A stretch of DNA of 21,347 bases from assembly GCA_017302355.1 (NCBI GenBank), contig JAFLDQ010000049.1, positions 1-21,347 on the forward strand. Direction: 5' to 3'. The translations under genes were made by a program, and so were the position numbers. The notes under the pieces were generated by a model that was not told the origin of the DNA, ran no database searches, and worked only from the letters and a program-made list of their open reading frames with translations. Shown here in pieces: positions 7,840-15,712 of the stretch. Within the stretch, counting starts at the first letter, position 1. Each line of letters opens with the position of its first letter. The DNA comes from Dechloromonas sp. (GTDB lineage: Bacteria > Pseudomonadota > Gammaproteobacteria > Burkholderiales > Rhodocyclaceae).

Positions 7840-10413
7840 TCAACTGGCTTCGGCGATGCGGGCCGCGATGTGGGCGAGCGCCTCCTCGACCTGGTCGATC
7901 AGTATCAGGCAGAGGTCGCCAGCCTGCAGGCGGGCGAGGGCGGTGTCGATGGCCAGGAATTCGCCGGTGATGGCATCGATCTGCCGGGTCCGGCGGGCAT
8001 TGGCCAGACCCTCGCGGAGCAGGGCGATGACCTCCCCGTCGGCACGACCGCGCTGACAGGCATCCTGATAGAGGATCACATCGTCGAAGGCATTGCCGAG
8101 AATCTCGGTCTGCTGGCGGATGTCGTCGTCGCGGCGGTCGCCGGCGCCGCTGATGACCACCGAACGGCGCTTTGCCGGCATGTTGGCGATGCCATCGACG
8201 AGAGCCTGGATGGCGTCCGGGTTGTGGCCGTAGTCGGCAATCAGCGTGGCGCCCCGGTAATCGAAGACATTGAAGCGGCCGGGGGCGGTCTGCGCGTCGT
8301 TCACGAAACCGGCCAGAGCGCGTTCGATGACTTCCCAGGAGATGCCCAGCGCCCAGCCGGTGGCGATGGCCGCCATCGCGTTCTCGACCTGGAAGCCGAT
8401 GGCGCCATTGCGGGTCAGCGGGATGTTGGCGAGCGGAAAGCGGTGCTTCTTGCGCCCCTCGCCGCAGACGATGGCGTCGCGCTCGACATGAACGACCCGT
8501 TTGCCTTGTGCGCGGTGTGTGGCGAGGACAGGATTCATCCGGTCGCGGGCGAAGAAGATGATCTGCCCGGGGCAGTGCTGCGCCATCGCGACGACGACCG
8601 GGTCGGCGGCGTTGAGGACGGCGCTGCCCTCGGGAGCGACATTCTCGACGATGACGCGCTTGACCACGGCGAGCTCGTCGACCGTGGTAATGAAGTTGAG
8701 GCCCAGATGGTCGCCGATGCCGATATTGGTGATGACAGCAACATCACACAGGTCGAAGCCCAGACCCTCGCGCAGCACGCCGCCGCGGGCGGTCTCGAAA
8801 ACGGCGGCGTCGACGTCGGGGTGCAGCAGCACGTTGCGCGCGCTCTTCGGACCGGAGCAGTCGCCGGTATCGATGCGCCGGCCTTCGATGTAGATGCCGT
8901 CGGTGCTGGTCATGCCGACGCGCAGGCCATCCTGCTCGAAGATGCGCCCGATCAGGCGACTGGTCGTGGTCTTGCCATTGGTGCCGGCGATGGCGACGAC
9001 CGGAATGCGGGCATTGTCGCCGGGGGGGAACATCATGTTCACGATGGCCTTGCCGATGGCGCGGCCCTTGCCGAACGACGGATCGAGATGCATGCGCAGG
9101 CCGGGCGCGGCATTGACTTCGACGACACCGCCGCTCTGTTCCTCGAGCGGCTTGAGCATCGTGTCGCAGACGATGTCGATGCCGCAGATGTCGAGGCCGA
9201 CCGTCTGGGCTGCCGCGACGGCGCTGGCGGCAAGCTCCGGGTGCACATCGTCGGTGACGTCGGTCGCCGTGCCGCCGGTGGACAGGTTGGCATTGTTGCG
9301 CAGGACGACGCGGGCGCCGCGCGGCGGCACGGAGTCGGCGGTGTAGCCTTGCAGCGCCAGACGGGCGACGGCGACCTCGTCGAAGCGGATCTTGGTCAGC
9401 GAGGTGGCATGGCCATCGCTGCGCCGGGGATCGCGGTTGACCTGGTCAACGAGCTGGCGAACGTTCTGGATGCCGTCGCCGATGACCAGCGGCGGGTCGC
9501 GGCGGGCAGCGGCGAGCAGCTTGTCGCCGATGACCAGCAACCGGTAATCGTGGCCGGGAAGGTACTTTTCGACGAGGATGTCGTCGCGAAACTCGATGGC
9601 GACGCGGTAGGCGTGGCGCACCTGCTCCTCGTTCGTCAGGTTGACCGAGATGCCCTTGCCCTGGTTGCCGTCGCGCGGCTTGACGACGACCGGGAAGCCG
9701 ATTTCCAGCGCGGCGGCACAGGCATCATCCTCGTCCTCGGCTGGGCGGCCCTTCGGCACGGCGACCCCGGCGGCGTCGAGAAGTTTCTTGGTCAGCTCCT
9801 TGTCCTGGGCGATCGATTCGGCAATGGCGCTGGTGAAGCTGGTTTCGGCGGCCTGGATGCGCCTCTGCCTGCTGCCCCAGCCGAACTGCACGAGGCTGCC
9901 CTGCGTCAGGCGGCGGTAGGGAATGCCGCGGGCGACCGCCGCGGAAACGATGGCGCCGGTCGACGGCCCGAGCCGGATGTCCTCGTCCAGTTCGCGCAAC
10001 TGTCCGAGCGCCCCTTCGATATCGAAGGGCTGGTCGTTCAGCGCCGCATTGCAGAGTTGTTCGGCGAGATCGAAGGCCAGCCGGCCGACGTCTTCCTCGG
10101 TGTATTCGACGACCACCTGGTAGATGCCGGTTTCGACAGCCGGCGCCGAGCGGCTGAAGGTCACCGGACAACCGGCCTGCGCCTGCAGTCCGAGGGCGGC
10201 GAATTCCAGCGCATGCGCCATCGAAACGGTGTCGAGATGGTCGGCCGGAATCAGGTCGCCAAGTTCGGGGAAGCGGTCGCGCAGGCGGGCTTCGAAACCG
10301 GGCAGGTCGGCGATTGCGCATTCGGCGCCCTCGCAGGTGACGATGGCCTGGATTGCCGTGTGCCGGCTCCACAGATTGGGGCCGCGCAGGGCGCGAATAC
10401 GGGAAACGTCCAT
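7840..10413 (-). CDS. cphA: Cyanophycin synthetase, full-length form
   Basis: Non-ribosomal enzyme that builds cyanophycin, a storage polymer with a poly-aspartate backbone and arginine side chains, using two ATP-dependent steps. The 857 residues match the full three-part family layout: an N-terminal domain beginning MDVSRIRALRGPNLWSRH (1-160), an ATP-grasp domain (about 200-470, with FPVVVKPRDGNQGKGISV) that adds aspartate, and a Mur-ligase-like domain with P-loop GTNGKTT near residue 477 that adds arginine. The Mur C-terminal domain is present (RFNVFDYRGATLIADYGHNP, then ISGAGDRRDDD). It starts 24 bases after the stop of a second, shorter cphA in the same direction, so the two are one transcript. 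Tandem cphA genes are known in betaproteobacteria such as Cupriavidus. This copy appears catalytically complete. Confidence 0.95.
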   Translation of the reverse strand: MDVSRIRALRGPNLWSRHTAIQAIVTCEGAECAIADLPGFEARLRDRFPELGDLIPADHLDTVSMAHALEFAALGLQAQAGCPVTFSRSAPAVETGIYQVVVEYTEEDVGRLAFDLAEQLCNAALNDQPFDIEGALGQLRELDEDIRLGPSTGAIVSAAVARGIPYRRLTQGSLVQFGWGSRQRRIQAAETSFTSAIAESIAQDKELTKKLLDAAGVAVPKGRPAEDEDDACAAALEIGFPVVVKPRDGNQGKGISVNLTNEEQVRHAYRVAIEFRDDILVEKYLPGHDYRLLVIGDKLLAAARRDPPLVIGDGIQNVRQLVDQVNRDPRRSDGHATSLTKIRFDEVAVARLALQGYTADSVPPRGARVVLRNNANLSTGGTATDVTDDVHPELAASAVAAAQTVGLDICGIDIVCDTMLKPLEEQSGGVVEVNAAPGLRMHLDPSFGKGRAIGKAIVNMMFPPGDNARIPVVAIAGTNGKTTTSRLIGRIFEQDGLRVGMTSTDGIYIEGRRIDTGDCSGPKSARNVLLHPDVDAAVFETARGGVLREGLGFDLCDVAVITNIGIGDHLGLNFITTVDELAVVKRVIVENVAPEGSAVLNAADPVVVAMAQHCPGQIIFFARDRMNPVLATHRAQGKRVVHVERDAIVCGEGRKKHRFPLANIPLTRNGAIGFQVENAMAAIATGWALGISWEVIERALAGFVNDAQTAPGRFNVFDYRGATLIADYGHNPDAIQALVDGIANMPAKRRSVVISGAGDRRDDDIRQQTEILGNAFDDVILYQDACQRGRADGEVIALLREGLANARRTRQIDAITGEFLAIDTALARLQAGDLCLILIDQVEEALAHIAARIAEAS

Positions 10414-10437
10414 GAAAGCTCTTCCTTGCTTTGCCAG

Positions 10438-12681
10438 TTAGTTCCGGAATGACGCCGGGGGCGACCGTCTGGCGCCCTGCGGCAACAGGGCGGCAGGGTC
10501 GGGCAGTTCGAGGCCGAAGGTCTTGACCCCGGTGCCGATCACTTCCCTGGTCAGCCCCAGCGCCCAGCCGGCGGCGACGGCGGCGAGGACATTGGCGACC
10601 GTGGCGGGATCCTTCCGCCTGCCGATCACCGGCACGTCGCCGAGGCGGCAGAGACGGATCTCGTCGCTGCCGGTGGCCAGCATGATGCGGCCGTCGCGTA
10701 CGAACACGCCGCGTTTGCCGGCGGCAACGTGTTCCGCCATGACCGGGCAAGCCGGGTCGGCGGCGAAGAAGATGACCTCGCCGTCGGACAGTTCAGCCAT
10801 GCTGGCGACGATCTCGTCGCCGGCATTGAGCACCGCGCAACCATTGGGCAACACGACATCGACCTGCGTCCGGTAGGTGTTGCGGTAGGTCGTGAAGTAC
10901 TCGCCGCCACTCGGGTGGACATCCCAGCGCCCGAGGTCTTCCGCCGCCGGGTCGATATTGGTCACGATGCCCACCTGGCAGCGGTCGTAGGCCAGTCCTT
11001 CGCCGAGGATGGTGCGCCCGCCGTTCTCGATCACCGCCGCCTCGACGGCGGGGTTGAGCAGCAGACGGTGGCCGGATGCCCAGTTGGCGCCGTCGGTTTT
11101 CTGGACATGACGCCGGTCGATATGCAGGCCATCGCTGCAGGCCAGTCCGACGCGCCGGCCGGAGAGGTGGATCAGGTGGGCCAACAGCTTGGCGACGGCG
11201 GTCTTGCCATGTGTTCCGCTGATGCCGGCGACCGGAATGCGGCCGCCTTCGCCTTCGGCAAACAGGCTGTCGACAATCGCCTTGCCGACCGGGCGCGGCT
11301 TGCCGACGCCGGGGCGCAGGTGCATCAGCAGGCTGGGGCCGGCATTCACCTCGACGATCGCGCCGCCCTGTTCGTCGAGCGGCCGGGAAATATCCTGGCA
11401 GACGAGATCGATGCCGGCGATGTCGAGACCGACGATCCGCGCTGCCAGCGCCGCCAGCGCGGCGGTTTCCGGATGAACCTCGTCGGTGACGTCGAACGCA
11501 TGGTTGGCGTTGCGCTGGATCAGGACCTTGCGGTCCCGTGCCGGAACCGAATCGGGTTCGAGCCCCTGGCGCGAGAGTTCCATGCGCGCCGCCGAGTCGA
11601 TGTGGATGATCGACAGCGGATGCAACTCGGACGAGCCGCGGCGCGGGTCGGTGTTGATCTGGGTGGCGATCAGTTCATTGACGGTGGACTTGCCATCGCC
11701 GGTCACCGTGATCATGTCGCCGCGATTGGCGGCCGCCAGCTTGCCGCCGATCACCAGCAGGCGATGTTCGGTGCCGGGAATCGAGCGTTCGACGAGGACC
11801 GCCGTGCCTTCGTCGATGGCCACCGAGTACGCCTTCTCGACCTCTTCGCGGGTCTTGACATCGATGAAGACGCCCCGGCCATGATTGCCGTCGCGCGGCT
11901 TGACGCAGACGGGCAACCCGATCTCCTCGGCGGCCTCCCAGGCATCGGCGGCGCTGGTGACCTCGCGGCCCTCGGGAATCGGTACGCCGCACGAGGAGAT
12001 CAGTTCCTTGGTCAGATCCTTGTCGCGCGAAATCGTTTCGGCGATGGCGCTGGTGCGGTCGGTTTCGGCGGTCCAGATGCGGCGCGCCGCGGCGCCGTAG
12101 CCGATCTGGACCAGGTTGCCGTCGGCGAGCAGGCGGATGGTCGGAATGTCGCGGTCGTCGGCGGCATCGACGATGCTCGCGGTCGACGGCCCCAGACACT
12201 TGGAATCCACCATGTCGCCCAGTTCCTCGATGGCGCCGGCGACGTCGAAGGGCCGGTCCTCGATGGCCGCCATGATCAGGTCGCGCGCCATGTGCAGCGC
12301 GGCGTGGGTGACCTCCTCGTGCCAGGCGCGGACGGCGACCTTGTAGACTCCGTATTCCGAAGTTTCGCGGGTCTTGCCGAAGCCGCCGGGGAGTCCGGCC
12401 AGGTTCTGCAGTTCGAGCGTGACGTGTTCGAGGATATGTCCGGCCCAGGTGCCTTCCCTGACCCGGCGCAGGAAGCCGCCGTGCTCGCCGTAGTTGCAGC
12501 GATGCTCGACCAGCGAGGGAAGCCAGGCCGCAAGGCGTTCGGGGAAGCCGGGAATCTTGTTCGACGGATACTCTTCCAGTTCCCCGAGTTCCACCCAGGC
12601 TTCGAGCACCGGACGGTAGGTCCACATGTTCGGGCCACGCAGGGGAATGATGTCCCTGATGATGATGTCTTTCTTCTTCAT
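10438..12681 (-). CDS. cphA: Cyanophycin synthetase, shorter paralogue lacking the Mur C-terminal domain
   Basis: A 747-residue paralogue of the downstream cyanophycin synthetase. It has the N-terminal domain (IIPLRGPNMWTYRPVLEAW), an ATP-grasp domain (LPVCVKPRDGNHGRGVFIDV) and a Mur-ligase central domain with an intact P-loop GTHGKT near residue 488. After NVLAAVAAGWALGLTREVI it ends within about 30 residues, whereas the paralogue continues for roughly 160, so the C-terminal Mur lid domain is missing. It may do only one of the two ligations, extend primers or dipeptides, or act as a partner subunit. The ATG at 12681 (MKKKDIIIRDI) is preferred over an in-frame start at 12780, because the extra residues are not family-like and would overlap the promoter. 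A candidate FNR-type promoter lies 58-99 bases upstream. Confidence 0.92.
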   Translation of the reverse strand: MKKKDIIIRDIIPLRGPNMWTYRPVLEAWVELGELEEYPSNKIPGFPERLAAWLPSLVEHRCNYGEHGGFLRRVREGTWAGHILEHVTLELQNLAGLPGGFGKTRETSEYGVYKVAVRAWHEEVTHAALHMARDLIMAAIEDRPFDVAGAIEELGDMVDSKCLGPSTASIVDAADDRDIPTIRLLADGNLVQIGYGAAARRIWTAETDRTSAIAETISRDKDLTKELISSCGVPIPEGREVTSAADAWEAAEEIGLPVCVKPRDGNHGRGVFIDVKTREEVEKAYSVAIDEGTAVLVERSIPGTEHRLLVIGGKLAAANRGDMITVTGDGKSTVNELIATQINTDPRRGSSELHPLSIIHIDSAARMELSRQGLEPDSVPARDRKVLIQRNANHAFDVTDEVHPETAALAALAARIVGLDIAGIDLVCQDISRPLDEQGGAIVEVNAGPSLLMHLRPGVGKPRPVGKAIVDSLFAEGEGGRIPVAGISGTHGKTAVAKLLAHLIHLSGRRVGLACSDGLHIDRRHVQKTDGANWASGHRLLLNPAVEAAVIENGGRTILGEGLAYDRCQVGIVTNIDPAAEDLGRWDVHPSGGEYFTTYRNTYRTQVDVVLPNGCAVLNAGDEIVASMAELSDGEVIFFAADPACPVMAEHVAAGKRGVFVRDGRIMLATGSDEIRLCRLGDVPVIGRRKDPATVANVLAAVAAGWALGLTREVIGTGVKTFGLELPDPAALLPQGARRSPPASFRN

Positions 12682-12738
12682 GCCTGGTCCGTCCACGTCC
12701 GTCTCGCTGTCAAAGGATTGTCGAAGCAACAAATGATC

Positions 12739-12744
12739 ATTATC
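12739..12744 (-). promoter_or_regulatory. -10 hexamer of the cphA promoter
   Basis: GATAAT on the minus strand, five of six bases to TATAAT, 22 bases downstream of the FNR-type box. It gives a leader of about 50 bases before the cphA ATG. The overlapping palindrome AATGATCATT (12732-12741) lies around the predicted start site and could be a second operator. Confidence 0.5.
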
Positions 12745-12766
12745 AACGCCTTCACCGCGACACAGG

Positions 12767-12780
12767 CTGACACCGGTCAA
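12767..12780 (-). promoter_or_regulatory. FNR/DNR-type box upstream of cphA
   Basis: The minus strand reads TTGAC-CGGT-GTCAG, nine of ten half-site bases matching the TTGAC-N4-GTCAA form seen ahead of nirJ in this window. Its centre (12773.5) is exactly 22 bases plus half-box from a GATAAT hexamer at 12739-12744, the spacing of class-II FNR-activated promoters. The predicted transcript starts near 12732. Confidence 0.55.
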
Positions 12781-12819
12781 AAAATGTCAACTCCGGGCAA
12801 GACTTGTTACACGCCGCGA

Positions 12820-13290
12820 CTAGAGGAAGCGATCGAGCAGCTTGCGGCTATGCCGGTCGAGCGCCGCGATGTCGCGCACCAGGAACTGGATGCCGTGGGT
12901 ATCGGCGATCAGCAGGCGGGTCTGCGAGAGGCGCCGGATGTCTTCCTCGCCCTTGAGAATGAGGGCCGCCCCGCCGCGGTTGGTGGCCACCTGCCAGGTG
13001 CTCGGACAGGCGAAGCTGGACACTTCGAGAATCTTCTCGATTTCCGGCATGAACTCGCGGCTCGCCAGTTCCTCCTCGACCAGCCGGCCGAGTTCCGGCG
13101 GCAGGTCGGCGATGCGATCCGCCCAGCCGACTTCATGGCCTTCGACATTGACCAGCGCGATGCCGTCGTCGGGGGCGCCGATCGGGAACGCGCGCACTGG
13201 GACGACGCCGGCATGGCGCTCGCCGTTCTGGCCGGTCAGGACCAGTTGACCGTAGCTGTCGCGCTGAAGCTGGAAATTGACTTTGGCCAT
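12820..13290 (-). CDS. Cyanophycin-associated DUF1854 family protein
   Basis: A 156-residue soluble protein of the DUF1854 family, which is found next to cyanophycin synthetases and the ABC transporter encoded just upstream; its molecular role is unknown. The N-terminus MAKVNFQLQRDSYGQLVLTG and the central VEGHEVGWADRIADLPPE and C-terminal VATNRGGAALILKGEEDIRRL segments are typical. No signal peptide, membrane segment or catalytic motif can be seen. The ATG at 13290 lies three bases after the ABC transporter stop, so the two are almost certainly co-translated. A 138-base gap with a candidate promoter separates it from cphA. The conserved pairing suggests a role in making, handling or releasing cyanophycin or its building blocks; this is inferred from neighbourhood only. 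Confidence 0.9.
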   Translation of the reverse strand: MAKVNFQLQRDSYGQLVLTGQNGERHAGVVPVRAFPIGAPDDGIALVNVEGHEVGWADRIADLPPELGRLVEEELASREFMPEIEKILEVSSFACPSTWQVATNRGGAALILKGEEDIRRLSQTRLLIADTHGIQFLVRDIAALDRHSRKLLDRFL

Positions 13291-13293
13291 CGG

Positions 13294-15588
13294 CTACTCG
13301 GCGTGGACTTTGGAGAGGTCGGGCGCGCGCGGCAACATGTCCTCGGCATCGACGTTGCGGGCCTGCGCCATGTACAGCTTGTAATAGTGGCCTTCCGCGG
13401 CCATCAACTGGTCGTGGTTGCCGAGTTCGACGAGGCGGCCGCGGTCCATGACGACCAGGCGGTCGGCCTTGCGCAGCGTCGACAGGCGGTGGGCGATGGC
13501 GATCGTGGTGCGGCCGCGCACCAGGTTGTCGAGCGCCTTCTGGATTTCCTTCTCGGTTTCGGTGTCGACCGAGGAGGTCGCCTCGTCGAGGATGAGGATC
13601 TTCGGGTCGATCAGCAGGGCGCGGGCGATCGAGATGCGCTGGCGTTCGCCGCCGGAAAGCCCCTGGCCGCGCTCGCCGACCAGCGAGTCGTAGCCGTGCG
13701 CCAGGCGCAGGATGAACTCGTGGGCATGCGCTGCGCGGGCGGCGGCGATGATCTCCTGGCGCGTCGCTTCCGGCTTGCCGTAGGCGATGTTCTCGGCGAT
13801 GGTGCCGAAGAAGAGGAAGGGTTCCTGCAGGACGAGACCGATGTGGCGGCGGAATTCGGCGACCGGCACCGAACGCACGTCGGTGCCGTCGATCAAGACG
13901 GCGCCTTCGGTGACATCGTAGAAGCGGCAGATCAGGTTGACCAGCGTGCTCTTGCCCGAACCGCTGTGCCCGACCAGGCCGATCATTTCGCCGGGCTGGA
14001 TGACCAGGTCGACGTCGCGGGTCACGGCGCGGGTGCCGTAGCGGAAGCTGGCCTTCTTCAACTCGATCTGGCCGGTCACCCTGGTCAGGTGCACCGGCTT
14101 GGCGGGTTCCGGCACGCTGGAGACGTGGTCGAGAATGTCGAAGATGCGCTTGGTGCTGGAAGCGGCGCGCTGGGTGGCCGAGACGATCCGGCTCATCGAG
14201 TCCAGCCGGGTGTAGAAGCGGCCGATATAGGCGAGAAAGGCGGTCAGCACGCCGACCGTGATCTCGTTCTTGGAAATCTGCCAGATGCCGAAAGCCCAGA
14301 CGACGAGCAGGCCGATCTCGGTGAGCAGGGTGACGGTGGGCGAGAACAGCGACCAGGTCTTGTTCAGCTTGTCGTTCATCGCCAGGTTGTGTTCGTTGGC
14401 GGCGCGGAAGCGCTCGGCTTCGCGCTTCTCCTGGGCGAAGGCCTTGACCACGCGGATGCCGGGGATGGTATCGGCGAGGACGTTGGTCACCTCGGCCCAG
14501 ACTCGGTCGATCTTCTCGAAGCCGGTGCGCAGCTTTTCGCGGACGAAGTGGATCATCCAGCCGATGACCGGCAGCGGGATGAGCGTGACCAGCGCCAGCC
14601 ACGGATTGATCGAGAACAGGATGACCGCGGTCATCGCGATCATCAGCACGTCGGTGGCGAAGTTGAGCAGGTCGAGCGAAAGGAAGACGTTGATGCGGTC
14701 CGTCTCGCTGCCGATGCGCGCCATCAGGTCGCCGGTGCGCTTGCCGCCGAAATACTCCAGCGACAGGCCGAGCAGGTGCTGGTAGGTGCTCGTGCGCAGG
14801 TCGCGGCCGATCCGCTCCGACACGAGAGCCAGAATGTAGGTGCGCAGCCAGCCGAGCAGCCAGGCCAGCAGGGCCGAGCCGAGCAGGCCGCCGAGGTACA
14901 TGCCGACCAGGGGCCAGTCGATCGGCTTGCCGTTTTGGAACGGGATCAGCACGTTGTCCATCAGCGGCATGGTCAGGTAGGGCGGCACCAGCGTCGCCGC
15001 CGTCGCCGCCAGCGTCAGCGCGAAGCCGCTGAACAGTTGCCAGCGGTAGGGGCGGGCAAAGCGCCAGAGGCGGAACAGCGTCCAGGTCGACGGCGCCTCG
15101 GTCACCTCGCGGTTGCAGATCGGGCATTCGTCCTCGCCGGGCGGGAGGGGCGCCTTGCATTTCGGGCAGATATCGTCGGTCGACCGCAACACCGGCCGGC
15201 CGCTGACCAGGCTGTCGCGATGCAGGTCGAATTCGGCAATGACGCGCAGCGCGGCGACGTTTCTGGACAGCGTGTAGCGCCAGACGGCCAGCCGGCCCTT
15301 CGCGTCGACCAGTTCGAGTGCGCCGACCCCGGCATGGTCATGGTGATTCAGCGCCAGGCCGACGTGCAACGGCCAATCCTGCCACCCGCCATCGCCGGGG
15401 GCGCGGGCCAGCAAGCGGCGATCAGTGGCGATGAGCAGCCCGGTGGCGAATTGCAGACGGGCGTCCAGGTCGATTTCCAGCCAGGCCTGGACCTTTTCGC
15501 CCGCCGCCAGCAAGTCTTCCACTTCGGCGGCCCGGTCGCTGGGCAGGGCTGGTTCGTTGGCGGCGACGTATTGGACGATCTGAGTCAT
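13294..15588 (-). CDS. Cyanophycin-associated ABC transporter, fused permease and ATPase
   Basis: A 764-residue half-transporter of the exporter type (ABCB/MsbA-like). An N-terminal cytosolic domain of about 135 residues is followed by a zinc-finger-like pair (Cys141, Cys144, Cys155, Cys158), then a six-helix membrane domain starting near residue 185, then the ATPase: Walker A GHSGSGKST with Lys546, signature LSGGERQR near 644, and LILDEATSSVD. The N-terminal extension and zinc finger are not part of ordinary lipid exporters. It leads the locus and is followed after three bases by DUF1854, then the two cphA genes, so it is the ABC type recognised as cyanophycin-associated; the substrate is unknown. 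I start at ATG 15588 (MTQIVQYVAANEPALP); an in-frame ATG at 15633 adds a basic stretch unlike the family. No ribosome site precedes 15588. Confidence 0.92.
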   Translation of the reverse strand: MTQIVQYVAANEPALPSDRAAEVEDLLAAGEKVQAWLEIDLDARLQFATGLLIATDRRLLARAPGDGGWQDWPLHVGLALNHHDHAGVGALELVDAKGRLAVWRYTLSRNVAALRVIAEFDLHRDSLVSGRPVLRSTDDICPKCKAPLPPGEDECPICNREVTEAPSTWTLFRLWRFARPYRWQLFSGFALTLAATAATLVPPYLTMPLMDNVLIPFQNGKPIDWPLVGMYLGGLLGSALLAWLLGWLRTYILALVSERIGRDLRTSTYQHLLGLSLEYFGGKRTGDLMARIGSETDRINVFLSLDLLNFATDVLMIAMTAVILFSINPWLALVTLIPLPVIGWMIHFVREKLRTGFEKIDRVWAEVTNVLADTIPGIRVVKAFAQEKREAERFRAANEHNLAMNDKLNKTWSLFSPTVTLLTEIGLLVVWAFGIWQISKNEITVGVLTAFLAYIGRFYTRLDSMSRIVSATQRAASSTKRIFDILDHVSSVPEPAKPVHLTRVTGQIELKKASFRYGTRAVTRDVDLVIQPGEMIGLVGHSGSGKSTLVNLICRFYDVTEGAVLIDGTDVRSVPVAEFRRHIGLVLQEPFLFFGTIAENIAYGKPEATRQEIIAAARAAHAHEFILRLAHGYDSLVGERGQGLSGGERQRISIARALLIDPKILILDEATSSVDTETEKEIQKALDNLVRGRTTIAIAHRLSTLRKADRLVVMDRGRLVELGNHDQLMAAEGHYYKLYMAQARNVDAEDMLPRAPDLSKVHAE

Positions 15589-15594
15589 CGTGCG

Positions 15595-15600
15595 AGTATA
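15595..15600 (-). promoter_or_regulatory. Possible -10 hexamer for the ABC transporter gene
   Basis: TATACT on the minus strand (five of six to consensus) ends six bases before the ATG at 15588, which would place the transcript start at or next to the start codon. No good -35 is seen and no Shine-Dalgarno is present, so this may be a leaderless message or a chance match. Confidence 0.3.
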
Positions 15601-15644
15601 GCGCAAGGGCAGTGACGCCCGCATCACGCGCACCCTTCCCCGGA

Positions 15645-15658
15645 TTGACTCACGTCAA
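15645..15658 (+). promoter_or_regulatory. FNR/DNR-type box upstream of nirJ
   Basis: A perfect palindromic TTGAC-TCAC-GTCAA. Centred at 15651.5, it lies 22 bases ahead of a TTGAAT hexamer (15681-15686), the class-II FNR/DNR spacing, and about 55 bases ahead of the nirJ start. Denitrification genes are classic targets of this regulator family. The site is symmetrical, so it could also affect the divergent ABC transporter gene. Confidence 0.75.
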
Positions 15659-15712
15659 TGCGTTGCCGGCCCGCCTGCCTTTGAATACGCCCATTCCAGA
15701 ACAAGGAAATCC

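Noticed and set aside
7870..10452. An 860-codon open frame on the plus strand
   Set aside because: It is the antisense shadow of the full-length cphA, with no domain and the same codon-bias signature.
10729..15615. A 1628-codon open frame on the plus strand
   Set aside because: It runs antisense through both the cphA start region, DUF1854 and the ABC transporter, all of which have clear family motifs. Its composition (rich in Asp, Gly, Val, Arg, Gln) is what GC-biased antisense reading produces.
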